From Lapillicoccus sp. (lineage in GTDB: Bacteria; Actinomycetota; Actinomycetes; Actinomycetales; Dermatophilaceae), in assembly GCF_025353065.1 (NCBI RefSeq), contig NZ_JANXRJ010000009.1:1-64000 (forward strand): DNA of 64,000 bases. The letters run 5' to 3'. The notes beneath the pieces are model-generated. The model did not search any database. It had not been told where the DNA came from and saw nothing but the letters and a program-made list of their open reading frames with translations. Below, piece by piece: positions 1 through 11,348 of the stretch. Made by a program: the position numbers and the translations under genes. Positions within the stretch are counted from its first letter, which is position 1. Each line of letters begins with the position of its first letter.

Positions 1-387
1 CAGCAGGGCACCCAGGGTGACGACCGTCGTGACACCGAGCTGCTCGGCATACTCCAGCAGCTCGATCGTGAAGGACCGCCACCGCGTCGACGGCTCGATG
101 CCCTCGATGAGCACGACGTCGCGCTCGAACCCGGTGTTGCGCGCCAGCAGGATCCGGGTCGTCGGCCAGACGATCCGGCGCTGACCCTCCTCGGACACGA
201 CGCGGGGGCGGTTGACCTGGAAGTCGTAGTACTCCTCGGGGTCGAGCGCCGCGATCGGCTCGGCGTCCCAGACGTCGACGAGGTGGGCGATGACGGACGT
301 CGCCGCCTCCCCGGCATCGTTCCAGCCCTCGAAGGCGGCGATGAGGATGGGGTCCCGCAGCTCCGGGACGTCCTCGAGTTCGAGCAC
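1..387 (-). CDS. PAC2 family protein (partial, C-terminus off the left edge)
   Basis: The visible 129 residues begin VLELEDVPELRDP and carry the family-typical stretch FEGWNDAGEAAT near residue 20, then EEYYDFQVNRP near residue 53 and a TRILLARNTGFERDVVLIEGIEPSTRW core. This is the N-terminal half of the PAC2 (proteasome assembly chaperone-like) fold found widely in actinobacteria; its bacterial function is not established. The GTG start at 387 is preceded on the coding strand by a GGAGG ribosome site about 7 bases upstream. The family is usually near 300 residues, so more than half lies outside the window. It is divergent from the HAD gene, separated by 121 bases. A link to the proteasome genes further right is suggestive only. 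Confidence 0.85.
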   Translation of the reverse strand, partial: MLELEDVPELRDPILIAAFEGWNDAGEAATSVIAHLVDVWDAEPIAALDPEEYYDFQVNRPRVVSEEGQRRIVWPTTRILLARNTGFERDVVLIEGIEPSTRWRSFTIELLEYAEQLGVTTVVTLGALL

Positions 388-508
388 GAAGGGCCTCCGG
401 CCGGTCGGTGGGTGTGATGGTCCGAGCGTCCCGGCCCGGTCGGGACGAGAGACCACCCACCCTATGACGTCGTCATGGGGCAACGGGGATGGTGCCTAGA
501 CTTGCGCG

Positions 509-1201
509 GTGACGTCCGCTCCTGGTCCCTCCCGACGGCTGCCGGCGGCGGTGCTGTGGGACATGGACGGCACCCTGATCGACAGCGAGCCCTACTGGAT
601 CGCCGAGGAGCACGCGCTCGTGGCGTCCTACGGCGGGGTGTGGACCGACGAGCACGCGCACGCACTCGTCGGCAACGCGCTCGAGGTGTCGGCGCAATAC
701 ATCCTCGACCACTCCCCGGTCGATCTCACGGTGCTGCAGGTCGTGGACCGGCTGATGCACGGGGTGATGGGGCGTATCGAGGAGCACGTGCCCTGGCGGC
801 CGGGCGCCTTCGAGCTGCTCGAGGCGCTGCGGGTGAGCGAGGTCCGCCTCGCCCTGGTCACGATGTCGTGGCGGCCCTTCACCGACCTGTTCGTCGGGCT
901 GCTGCCCGAGGGCGCCTTCGACATCGTCGTGCCCGGCGACGCGGTGGGCCACGGCAAGCCGCACCCGGAGCCCTACCTCACGGCGGCGGGCCTGCTCGGC
1001 ATCCGGGTGGAGGACTGCGTAGCCATCGAGGACTCCCCGTCGGGGGTGCGGTCGGCCGTGGCGGCCGGCGTCCCCACCATCGCCGTGCCCCACATCGTCC
1101 CGGTGCCCCGGCTCGCGGGATCGGTCCAGATCCCGACCCTCGCGGGGCTTCGTCCGGAGGACCTGCTACCGCTGCTCGACGCGGCCATCCGCCACCCCTA
1201 G
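509..1201 (+). CDS. HAD-superfamily hydrolase (phosphatase / phosphoglycomutase-like)
   Basis: This 230-residue protein has all four HAD motifs: the DMDGTL nucleophile loop at residues 18-23, a Thr in LALVTMS for motif II, the Lys in GHGKPHPEPY for motif III, and IEDSPSGVRSA for motif IV. The segment between motifs I and II is a helical cap of the beta-phosphoglucomutase / phosphoglycolate phosphatase type (subfamily IA). The substrate cannot be named from sequence. The GTG start sits 6 bases after a TAGACT -10 box (497-502) with no Shine-Dalgarno, which fits a leaderless transcript. A short GAGAG/CTCTC stem directly after the stop (about 1202-1216) could be a weak terminator. Confidence 0.9.
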   Translation: MTSAPGPSRRLPAAVLWDMDGTLIDSEPYWIAEEHALVASYGGVWTDEHAHALVGNALEVSAQYILDHSPVDLTVLQVVDRLMHGVMGRIEEHVPWRPGAFELLEALRVSEVRLALVTMSWRPFTDLFVGLLPEGAFDIVVPGDAVGHGKPHPEPYLTAAGLLGIRVEDCVAIEDSPSGVRSAVAAGVPTIAVPHIVPVPRLAGSVQIPTLAGLRPEDLLPLLDAAIRHP

Positions 1202-1355
1202 GAGAGGCGACGCTCTCGGACGGGGGCCGCGAGTGGGGCGGACAACAGGGGCTGTCATCCCATTGTCAGGACAACTGCCGGTAGTCTGCCGCGGGGGACG
1301 GGCGCGCCGGCTCTCACAAGTGTCGTGAATCGTGGCAGCGGTCGGGAGGGACGGC

Positions 1356-2093
1356 GTGAAGGCCAAGCGGATCGACGTGAGCATCGACCGTTCCTCGCCG
1401 GTGCCGCTCTACCACCAGCTCGCCGAGCAGCTCACGGCCGCGATCGTCTCGGGCGAGCTGCAACCGGGCGACCCCTTCGAGAACGAGCTCGATCTCGTCG
1501 AGCGTCTCGCCGTGTCCCGCCCGACCGTCCGGCGCGCGATCGCGGAGCTCGTGGCCAAGGGTCTGCTGCTGCGTCGTCAGGGCCTCGGCACCCGGGTGGC
1601 GAACCGCAAGGTGCACCGCCGGGCCGAGCTCTCGAGCCTCTACGACGACCTCGCGCGCGATGGTGACAACCCCCAGACCCGCGTCCTGTCCATACAGCGC
1701 TCCACGGACGCGGTGGCGGCCCAGGCGCTCGACCTGCCCGACGACACGGCCATGATCGCGATCGTCCGGTTGCGGCTCGCCGGCGGCCGACCCTTCGCGA
1801 TCCTGCGCAACTGGCTGCCCGCGGCGGTCGACCTCGGTCGCGCCGAGCTCGAGACCAGCGGCCTGTATGCCGTGCTGCGCGCCCGCGGCATCCGCCCCGT
1901 CGTCGCCCACCAGCAGATCGGCGCGCGGATGCCCACGCCCCAGGAACGTCGAGAGCTCGAGCTCAAGGGGACGCAGCCGCTGCTGACGATGACCCGCAGC
2001 GCCTTCGACGCGAGCGGCGCGGCGGTGGAGTACGGCTCGCACTGCTACCGGGCCGAGGACTACACGATCGAGGTCATGGTCGACGAGCGTTGA
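1356..2093 (+). CDS. GntR/HutC-family transcriptional regulator with UTRA domain
   Basis: The N-terminal 70 residues form a winged helix: PLYHQLAEQLTAAIVSGEL, then PFENELDLVERLAVSRPTVRRAI as the HTH, then a LLRRQGLGTRVAN wing. The C-terminal 160 residues match a UTRA ligand-binding fold (IVRLRLAGGRPFAILRNWLP, ELKGTQPLLTMTR, YRAEDYTIEV). Such proteins sense sugars, amino acids or their phosphates; the ligand is unknown. The reading frame opens at 1332, but the GTG at 1356 is preferred because GGGAGGG ends 5 bases before it. No transporter or catabolic operon is adjacent, so the target is unclear. It converges on the RecB-like gene, with 39 bases between the stops. Confidence 0.9.
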   Translation: MKAKRIDVSIDRSSPVPLYHQLAEQLTAAIVSGELQPGDPFENELDLVERLAVSRPTVRRAIAELVAKGLLLRRQGLGTRVANRKVHRRAELSSLYDDLARDGDNPQTRVLSIQRSTDAVAAQALDLPDDTAMIAIVRLRLAGGRPFAILRNWLPAAVDLGRAELETSGLYAVLRARGIRPVVAHQQIGARMPTPQERRELELKGTQPLLTMTRSAFDASGAAVEYGSHCYRAEDYTIEVMVDER

Positions 2094-2132
2094 GGACCTT
2101 TGGTGCCCGACGAACGGCGCCCGACATAGGTC

Positions 2133-3050
2133 TCAGCCGTCCGGGTCGACGAGCCCCGTGACGACCGGGTCGACGGCCAGCGCCTCGGCGTCGCGGGGGA
2201 GCGGGGGCGGGGTGCCGCCCCACTCGGGACAGAGGGCCTTGTGGTCGCACCAGTCACACATTCTCGACTTGTGCGGCCGCCAGTCACCGTCTTCTGCGGC
2301 GCGCTGGATGGCTTCCCAGAGGGCCGTGATCTTGCGCTCGGTCGCGAGGAGGTCGTGCTCGTCGGGGGAGTAGCGCAGGACCTCTTTGTTGCCGAGGTAG
2401 ACCAGCTGGAGCATCTGCGGGACGACGCCACGCAGCCGCCAGAGCACCAGCGCGTAGAACCGCATCTGGAACAGCGCCTTGGTCTCGAAGTGCTCACCCG
2501 GCGACCGTCCGGTCTTGTAGTCGACGATCCGCAGGGCCCCGTTGGGCGCGACGTCGATCCGGTCGACGATGCCGCGCAGCGTCAGTCCGTCGACCTGGGC
2601 CTCGACATACAGCTCCCGCTCCGCTGGCTCGAGCCGGGTGGGGTCCTCGAGGGTGAACCACGTCTCGATGAGCTTGACCGCCTCGCCGAACCAGGAGGCC
2701 TCCGTGCGCTGCTCGTCGGTCTCGAGCATCTCGGCGAGCTCGGGCTCCTCCTCGACGAGCCGCTCCCACTGCGGCGCGACCAGTGCGGCCGCCGCCTCGG
2801 GCGTGCGCTCCGCTGCGGGCAGGTCGAAGACCCGCTCGAGGACGGCGTGGACGAGGGTGCCACGGGCAGCGGCAGGTGACGGCGCTGAGGGGAGACGGTC
2901 GATGACGCGGAACCGGTAGAGCAGCGGGCACTGGAGGAAGTCGGCCGCTCGGCTCGGCGACAACGCTGCCGACCGCCCCGGCAGGGGTCCGCGGACGGTG
3001 CCCGGGGTGGGGGGTGCGGGCGGTGTGACCGGATCTGCGGTCGTCGTCAT
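2133..3050 (-). CDS. RecB-family PD-(D/E)XK nuclease with Fe-S-type cysteines
   Basis: This 305-residue protein is a stand-alone RecB/AddB-like nuclease (PDDEXK_1, Cas4-like fold). It begins with SPSRAADFLQCPLLYRFRVIDRLP, then GTLVHAVLERVF, then the catalytic strand GIVDRIDVAPNGALRIVDYKTG (D...DYK), and QMRFYALVLWR after it. One Cys in FLQCP and three in CDWCDHKALCPEW are spaced like the 4Fe-4S cluster of AddB and Cas4. It would bind and cut DNA ends; the partner is unknown. Actinobacteria commonly carry this gene next to the M50 protease and trmI, and here the membrane array and metH separate them. The ATG at 3050 is chosen because upstream sequence lacks homology. Confidence 0.9.
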   Translation of the reverse strand: MTTTADPVTPPAPPTPGTVRGPLPGRSAALSPSRAADFLQCPLLYRFRVIDRLPSAPSPAAARGTLVHAVLERVFDLPAAERTPEAAAALVAPQWERLVEEEPELAEMLETDEQRTEASWFGEAVKLIETWFTLEDPTRLEPAERELYVEAQVDGLTLRGIVDRIDVAPNGALRIVDYKTGRSPGEHFETKALFQMRFYALVLWRLRGVVPQMLQLVYLGNKEVLRYSPDEHDLLATERKITALWEAIQRAAEDGDWRPHKSRMCDWCDHKALCPEWGGTPPPLPRDAEALAVDPVVTGLVDPDG

Positions 3051-3103
3051 GCCTCGACTGTATGCCGGGCCCCCGACAGGGAGCCGGTGCGACACCGCGG
3101 AGC

Positions 3104-3655
3104 TCAGGACGAGGGTGGCGGCGCTCCGCCGGTGGCCAGCAGGTCGCGCCGGATCGAGCTCGCGCGGGACCGCTCGCTGACCACGACGGCGACCACCACG
3201 GCAAGGGTCGCGACGGCCCCCAGCACCGCGTTCGCGTCCTTGAGGTTGTAGCCGTAGGCGAAGACCGCGCCGCTCACGAGGAGGAGCACGAGGACCACCC
3301 GTCCGGCCGCCCTCCCACCCGCCGCCCGCCGCGCGCAGATGTCGGCGAGGTCGTCCGCGACCTGCTGCTCGGCGGGCGTCAGGGTCTCGCCGGAGCGCAT
3401 CCGGCGACGGACGGACATGATCTCGGCGAACCCGGCCACCCGCTCCGGCTCGCTCTTGCCCGGACGCCGCAGCGCGGCATACGCGACGACCGCGGCCAGG
3501 AGATAGAGCAGCAGGCCGACCGGGATCGAGGCCAGGACACTGAGGCCGCCGACGGTCAGGAAGAAGGCGAAGGCAGTGACCCCGGTCACGAGCAGCACGC
3601 CGATGACGGCGAGCAGGTCCGAGCACACGAAGTAGCGCCCCACCCGTGTCCGCAC
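3104..3655 (-). CDS. Small membrane protein, array member 1
   Basis: This 183-residue protein of unknown function has two N-terminal membrane segments (LLAVIGVLLVTGVTAFAFFL and GLLLYLLAAVVAYAAL), a cytoplasmic stretch with GETLTPAEQQVADDLADICARR, and two further membrane segments (VVLVLLLVSGAVFAYGY and GAVATLAVVVAVVV). The same 2TM - loop - 2TM layout and the loop motif G-x-x-L-x-P-x(5)-A recur in the next three genes, so these are paralogues, this one the most diverged. The start is GTG; no convincing ribosome site was seen. The role is unknown. Confidence 0.75.
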   Translation of the reverse strand: MRTRVGRYFVCSDLLAVIGVLLVTGVTAFAFFLTVGGLSVLASIPVGLLLYLLAAVVAYAALRRPGKSEPERVAGFAEIMSVRRRMRSGETLTPAEQQVADDLADICARRAAGGRAAGRVVLVLLLVSGAVFAYGYNLKDANAVLGAVATLAVVVAVVVSERSRASSIRRDLLATGGAPPPSS

Positions 3656-3745
3656 GCTGTCGCCCTCTGGTCGATGTCAGGGTGACGATCCGTCGACCCG
3701 CTTCCCCGACTTTACTGAGCGAGGCGACGGCCAGGAGGGCGAGGG

Positions 3746-3822
3746 GGGACGCAGGACCGGCACGAGTCCGGTATGCCGCGTCAGTGACCTGACATTCCGG
3801 GCACCTGCCGGTCCTGCGTCCC
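3746..3822. repeat. 77-bp palindromic dispersed repeat, copy 1
   Basis: A perfect 17-bp inverted repeat, GGGACGCAGGACCGGCA at 3746-3762 and its complement at 3806-3822, encloses a 43-base centre. A second copy in the opposite orientation lies at 48285-48361. The two match at about 66 of 77 positions, with the mismatches concentrated in an 11-base stretch at the centre. The right half overlaps the end of the membrane gene at 3781-4464 and supplies its last dozen codons. It could form a strong hairpin in RNA and act as a terminator for leftward transcription. The conserved flanks and variable centre resemble REP or MITE-like elements rather than an ordinary terminator. Confidence 0.85.
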
Positions 3823-4464
3823 ACCCAGGCTCAGCCGTCCAGGCTTCGGCGGCTTCGGCGTCGGGGAGATCCCCTGCACGGCAGCGTTGCGCTCGAGGCG
3901 TCTGGCGGACCACCAGAGGGCGACCACGAAGACCAGATAGAGCAGGCACAGGATGACGTTGAAGACGCCCTGGGGGCCGTGGTCGAAGATGGCGACGGCA
4001 AGGACGCCGATCCCGAGAGGGATCGCGAACCAGATCAGCCGCCGTTGTCGACGAACTGTGTCGACCTGGCCCTGGGCGATCGCGCGGTCCTCGGGTTCGA
4101 GCGGCTGACCCTTGTGGAGTAGTCGAACAACCCGGCGACGATCCTTGACGTCACCGCTGACGATGGACCGCCGGGTGGCCCCCGGAAGCAGCATCCGACG
4201 GATGGTCAGCATGAGGGCGCCGCCGATCAGGAGTGGGAGACCGACGATCAGCGCGGACAGGAACCAGGGGTTCGGGTGTCGATCGGGGTGATCCCGGCCG
4301 AGCACGACAGTGGTGCCGAGGAGGACGGCGAGCTGCACGACGACGAAGCCCACGACGATGAGGACCCGCACGCGGACGAACTTCTGCAGCCGCTCGGCCT
4401 GATCGGGGTTCAGCTGGTCCTCGGGGGAGCCTCCTGGTCGGGGGGTCCACAGAGAGGGTCTCAT
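3781..4464 (-). CDS. Small membrane protein, array member 2
   Basis: This 227-residue membrane protein of unknown function is a clear paralogue of its neighbours. It has two N-terminal membrane segments (VLIVVGFVVVQLAVLLG and FLSALIVGLPLLIGGALML), a loop with RRVVRLLHKGQPLEPEDRAIA, two more membrane segments, and a C-terminal GISPTP motif shared with member 3. Its ATG overlaps the stop of the upstream paralogue (ATGA at 4461-4464), so the pair is translationally coupled. Residues after GISPTPKPPKP, including TQDRQVPGMSGH, are encoded by the palindromic repeat at 3746-3822 and are probably a recent C-terminal extension. Confidence 0.8.
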   Translation of the reverse strand: MRPSLWTPRPGGSPEDQLNPDQAERLQKFVRVRVLIVVGFVVVQLAVLLGTTVVLGRDHPDRHPNPWFLSALIVGLPLLIGGALMLTIRRMLLPGATRRSIVSGDVKDRRRVVRLLHKGQPLEPEDRAIAQGQVDTVRRQRRLIWFAIPLGIGVLAVAIFDHGPQGVFNVILCLLYLVFVVALWWSARRLERNAAVQGISPTPKPPKPGRLSLGGTQDRQVPGMSGH

Positions 4465-5102
4465 CGGTGACTCCCGGCCGGCGACGGAGTGATGCCCGCG
4501 GCGGCGGCGGTCGCCATGATGCGGCGGTAGGTCCAGAGATACAACGGGACCAACGCCAGCAGGATCACGACGTAGACCCATCGCAACCAGGAACCATGGC
4601 TCTCGAGCGCGACAAGGATCACGAGCACCGGTGTCAGGGCCATCGCGACAAGGCTGGAGCGCCGCATGCTCGCTTGCACGTCGACAACCGCCTGGGCGGT
4701 TGGACGGTCGTCCTCCGGCAGCGGCCGGCCCCGCCGCAGCAGTGTGTTGACTCGCCTGATGTCCTTGCGATCGGCTACCAGTATCAGGCGCCGGAGTGGT
4801 CCGGGCCGTTGAAGGCGCCGGGCCCCCAGCCACCACGCGAGACCCAGGGCGACGATGCAGACCCTGACGAAGATCACGATCAAGCCGACGCCGGGTCGGC
4901 GCGACGGCGGACGGTGGTTGAGGAGGAGCACGAGGAGCACGGTCGCCAGGAGGAAACTCGCGGCGCTGAACAGAAGGGCTCGCCGCTGTCGACGCACGAC
5001 GGCAGCCAGACGCCCGATTTCGTCAGGCGTCAGCGCCTGAGGTGCGGCGTGCGTCTGATCATCGGCGGCACTCGACACGTCGTGCCCGTCAGCTGGCCCC
5101 AC
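4461..5102 (-). CDS. Small membrane protein, array member 3
   Basis: This 213-residue paralogue has the same architecture: LTPDEIGRLAAVVRRQRR leading into two membrane segments, a loop with KDIRRVNTLLRRGRPLPEDDRPTA, two more membrane segments, and a C-terminal AAAAGITPSP. The spacing matches array member 2 closely, indicating tandem duplication. The start is taken as GTG at 5102; no strong ribosome site is visible. It overlaps member 2 by 4 bases. No enzymatic motif is seen; the charged loop between membrane pairs is the conserved feature. Confidence 0.8.
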   Translation of the reverse strand: MGPADGHDVSSAADDQTHAAPQALTPDEIGRLAAVVRRQRRALLFSAASFLLATVLLVLLLNHRPPSRRPGVGLIVIFVRVCIVALGLAWWLGARRLQRPGPLRRLILVADRKDIRRVNTLLRRGRPLPEDDRPTAQAVVDVQASMRRSSLVAMALTPVLVILVALESHGSWLRWVYVVILLALVPLYLWTYRRIMATAAAAGITPSPAGSHR

Positions 5103-5188
5103 GGCATACTCCTTCGTCGTCCCGCACCGACGTCAGAGATACCCAGGTTGCGTGCGGGCAGAACCGTCAGGGCCCGGGTGTGTGCCGC

Positions 5189-5503
5189 TCACGAGCGACG
5201 TGTGCGTGTGATGCCCTGACGCGCCGCGGCCGCGAGCAGCCGCCACGTGTCCCATGCGAATGCGGCGGAGAGGAGCAGGAAGATGCCACCGAAGAACAGC
5301 TCCGACAGACGACGTGGCTGACCGATGGCGAACAGGACCCACATCGCCACGCCGATCACCGCATAGGCCAGGGCGATCCAGCGCTGACGGGCGGCGTGAT
5401 CGACAACGACCTGCGCCGCTTCCTGCTGGTCGGGCGGCAGAGTTTGGCCGCGGCGCAGGTGGACAGCGACGACACGCCGCTGCTCACCGGTCACCACGCG
5501 CAT
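5189..5503 (-). CDS. N-terminally truncated paralogue of the membrane array (member 4)
   Basis: The 104 residues from the ATG at 5503 match only the C-terminal half of members 2 and 3: EQRRVVAVHLRRGQTLPPDQQEAA, then two membrane segments (WIALAYAVIGVAMWVLFAIG and LFFGGIFLLLSAAFAW), then ARQGITRTRRS. The N-terminal pair of membrane segments is absent. The frame stays open upstream only because it runs antisense-free through the end of metH (stop at 5532), where it has no resemblance to the family. It is therefore either a half-length protein or a duplication fragment left against metH. Whether it is expressed is uncertain. Confidence 0.6.
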   Translation of the reverse strand: MRVVTGEQRRVVAVHLRRGQTLPPDQQEAAQVVVDHAARQRWIALAYAVIGVAMWVLFAIGQPRRLSELFFGGIFLLLSAAFAWDTWRLLAAAARQGITRTRRS

Positions 5504-5531
5504 GCCTCGAGGCAGGGCACCACGTCGAACC

Positions 5532-9338
<3,807 letters not shown>

Positions 9339-9449
9339 GGGCACTCTCTCGTCGGCAAGGGTCAAGTCTCCAAGTATGCCGCCTCAACCACAGCCGACGC
9401 TCAGGTGTTCCCTTCATGGGGCTCACGTGTCGTGACGTAGTGTCGACCC

Positions 9450-10625
9450 ATGTCCGCAGGCCAGCCCGTGCCCGCCGTCGGGGCGCCCTCCTACGGCTGG
9501 CGGCTCGCGAGCGTCCGCGGCATACCGATCTATCTGGGGCGCAGCTGGCCGTTCTTCGCGATCTTCGTTGTTTTCGTCCTGGGGTCGAAGGTCACCCAGC
9601 CCACCACGCTGGAGCAGGGGGGCACCTACGGGTATGCCGTGGGGCTGGGTTACGCCCTCCTCCTGCTCGCCTCCGTCCTCCTCCACGAGGGCGCGCACGC
9701 CGTGACGGCTGCGCGGACCGGGCACCGGGTCGACCGCATCGTCGCCGACCTGATGGGTGGGCACACCGTCTACTCCGGTGAGCAGTCGCGGCCGGGTGCG
9801 AGCGCCGTCATCGCGATCGTCGGTCCGGTGACCAACCTCGTGATCGCGTTGCTGGCCTACGTCGCGTACCAGCAGGTGCCTCCTAGCACGGCCTACCTCC
9901 TGCTGGGAGCCCTGTACTACTCGAACCTCTTCGTGGGGCTGTTCAACCTGGTGCCCGGGCTCCCCCTCGACGGCGGTTTCGTCGTCGACGCGCTGGTGTG
10001 GAAAGTGACCGGCGACCGCAACCGCGGCCTGATCGTCGCGGGCTGGGTCGGTCGGGTCCTGACCGTGCCCGTGGTCCTCGGCTACGTCGGCTGGGGCGTG
10101 CGCGGTGGGGCGACGCAGCCGACCCAGCTGATCGTGAACTTCGCCATCGCCGGTCTCGTCGGCGCGTTCCTCTGGGCCGGTGCGACGAACGCCATCCGTG
10201 TCGGGACGACCGGTCGGGCCATCCAGCGGGTGACCATGGCCCGGGTCCTCCGCCCGATCGCGCTCGTGGGCGTCGGCGAGAGTCTCGCCCAGGCCATGCA
10301 GCGGACCGGCCCGGTCCAGGGCGCCGTGATCGCCGTCGACGAGGGCGGCCGGCCGATGGGCATCGTCGACGTCGCCGCCGCCAACGCCGTCGACGCGGCC
10401 CATCGCGCGCAGGTCACCGTCGCCTCCGTCGTCGCCCGCCAACCCGACGGGTGGGTCGTCGCGGCCGACCCGGACTCCTCCGATGTCTCGGGGGTCATCG
10501 ACGCCATCGTCTCCCGCGCGAAGTCCCCCCAGGGGATGCCCCAGATCGTGCTCGTCGTCGATCGCTCCGGGAGGCCGCTCGGCACCGTCTCGCTCGCCGA
10601 CCTCGACGCGGCGCTCGACGCCTGA
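9450..10625 (+). CDS. Site-2 protease-like M50 metalloprotease with C-terminal CBS region
   Basis: This 391-residue integral membrane protease has the zinc motif HEGAH at residues 79-83 and the second metal-site motif NLVPGLPLDGG with Asp174. About six hydrophobic segments fill the first 240 residues, and the C-terminal 130 residues (AMQRTGPVQGAVIAVDEGG..., IVLVVDRSGRPLGTVSLADL) form a CBS-domain pair. M50/CBS proteins cleave substrates within membranes, often under nucleotide control. In many actinobacteria this gene precedes trmI and the proteasome ATPase, as here. The ATG follows a TAGTGT -10 box (9438-9443) by 6 bases, fitting leaderless transcription. Confidence 0.92.
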   Translation: MSAGQPVPAVGAPSYGWRLASVRGIPIYLGRSWPFFAIFVVFVLGSKVTQPTTLEQGGTYGYAVGLGYALLLLASVLLHEGAHAVTAARTGHRVDRIVADLMGGHTVYSGEQSRPGASAVIAIVGPVTNLVIALLAYVAYQQVPPSTAYLLLGALYYSNLFVGLFNLVPGLPLDGGFVVDALVWKVTGDRNRGLIVAGWVGRVLTVPVVLGYVGWGVRGGATQPTQLIVNFAIAGLVGAFLWAGATNAIRVGTTGRAIQRVTMARVLRPIALVGVGESLAQAMQRTGPVQGAVIAVDEGGRPMGIVDVAAANAVDAAHRAQVTVASVVARQPDGWVVAADPDSSDVSGVIDAIVSRAKSPQGMPQIVLVVDRSGRPLGTVSLADLDAALDA

Positions 10626-10645
10626 GCAGGCCAGGCCTCCCGGCC

Positions 10646-10699
10646 CCCGGATTGGGGTGAAACCGCGTCATCGATGACGCGTCTGGACCCCAATCCGGG
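10646..10699. terminator. Nested perfect dyad, probable terminator or regulatory structure
   Basis: An outer 13-bp perfect inverted repeat (CCCGGATTGGGGT at 10646-10658 and its complement at 10687-10699) encloses an inner 18-bp perfect palindrome, CGCGTCATCGATGACGCG, at 10664-10681. It begins 20 bases after the M50 protease stop. It could terminate that gene in RNA, but there is no U-tract, and an inner palindrome of this length could also be a protein-binding site. Confidence 0.6.
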
Positions 10700-10860
10700 C
10701 GGGGTGGGTGAACCTGGGGGCTCCCCTTGTCCACACCCCCACCTCCTGTCGTCCCACAATCCACAGGCTGCCGAGAGGGGCTGGCCGCGAGTGGCCCGAG
10801 CGCGGTTGGCTGGGTCATGCCCCGGACGGAGAGCGCGGGCCGACGAGAGGGGACGTGCTG

Positions 10861-11313
10861 GTGACGGCACAGGCAACACATGCGGCACAGGTAACACCGG
10901 CAACCGCAGCGGCACAGGCGACACCGGAGGCGTCGACCAACGAGGTGCTCCTGGTCGGACGCGTGAGCGGGGTGCCCGAGGCCCGGGAGATGCCGAGCGG
11001 GGACGAGGTCGTCCAGTTCCGGGTGGTGATTCGCCGGCCACCGGCGAAGAAGCCGGCGCGTCGGGCGGCGATCGGACCCAGCGGCGAGGGCGGGGGATCC
11101 GGAAGCGCCGGCACGAGCAGCGTGACGCGCACGCAGGTGGACACCATCGACGTCGCCTGCTGGTCGGCGTCGAGCCGGCGGGCGGCCCGCCGGTTCACCG
11201 ACGGCGACGTCGTCGAGGTCCAGGGCGCCCTGCGTCGGCGGTTCTACCGGGCGGGGCCCGCCACGGTCAGTCGCTACGAGGTGGAGGCGGCAACCGTCCG
11301 ACGACACACGTGA
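10861..11313 (+). CDS. Single-stranded DNA-binding protein-like (OB fold)
   Basis: This 150-residue protein has an OB-fold core: STNEVLLVGRVSGVPEAREM, EVVQFRVVIRRPP, then after a low-complexity insertion TQVDTIDVACWS, RRAARRFTDGDVVEVQGALRRRFYR and SRYEVEA. This fits actinobacterial SSB-like proteins distinct from the essential Ssb, and it lacks an acidic C-terminal DDDIPF-type tail. The first 28 residues are Ala/Thr/Gln-rich. The frame is open from 10708, but GTG at 10861 is preferred because GAGAGGGG lies 8 bases before it. Two DnaA-box-like sequences lie upstream (about 10726-10734 and 10758-10768). Confidence 0.8.
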   Translation: MTAQATHAAQVTPATAAAQATPEASTNEVLLVGRVSGVPEAREMPSGDEVVQFRVVIRRPPAKKPARRAAIGPSGEGGGSGSAGTSSVTRTQVDTIDVACWSASSRRAARRFTDGDVVEVQGALRRRFYRAGPATVSRYEVEAATVRRHT

Positions 11314-11348
11314 GAACGGGCACCTCTCCGGCAAGGTCTCCTGCCAGG

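Noticed and set aside
9339-9449. Possible cobalamin or SAM riboswitch before metH
   Set aside because: The gap is only about 110 bases, has no B12-box-like sequence, and metH has a nearby ribosome site.
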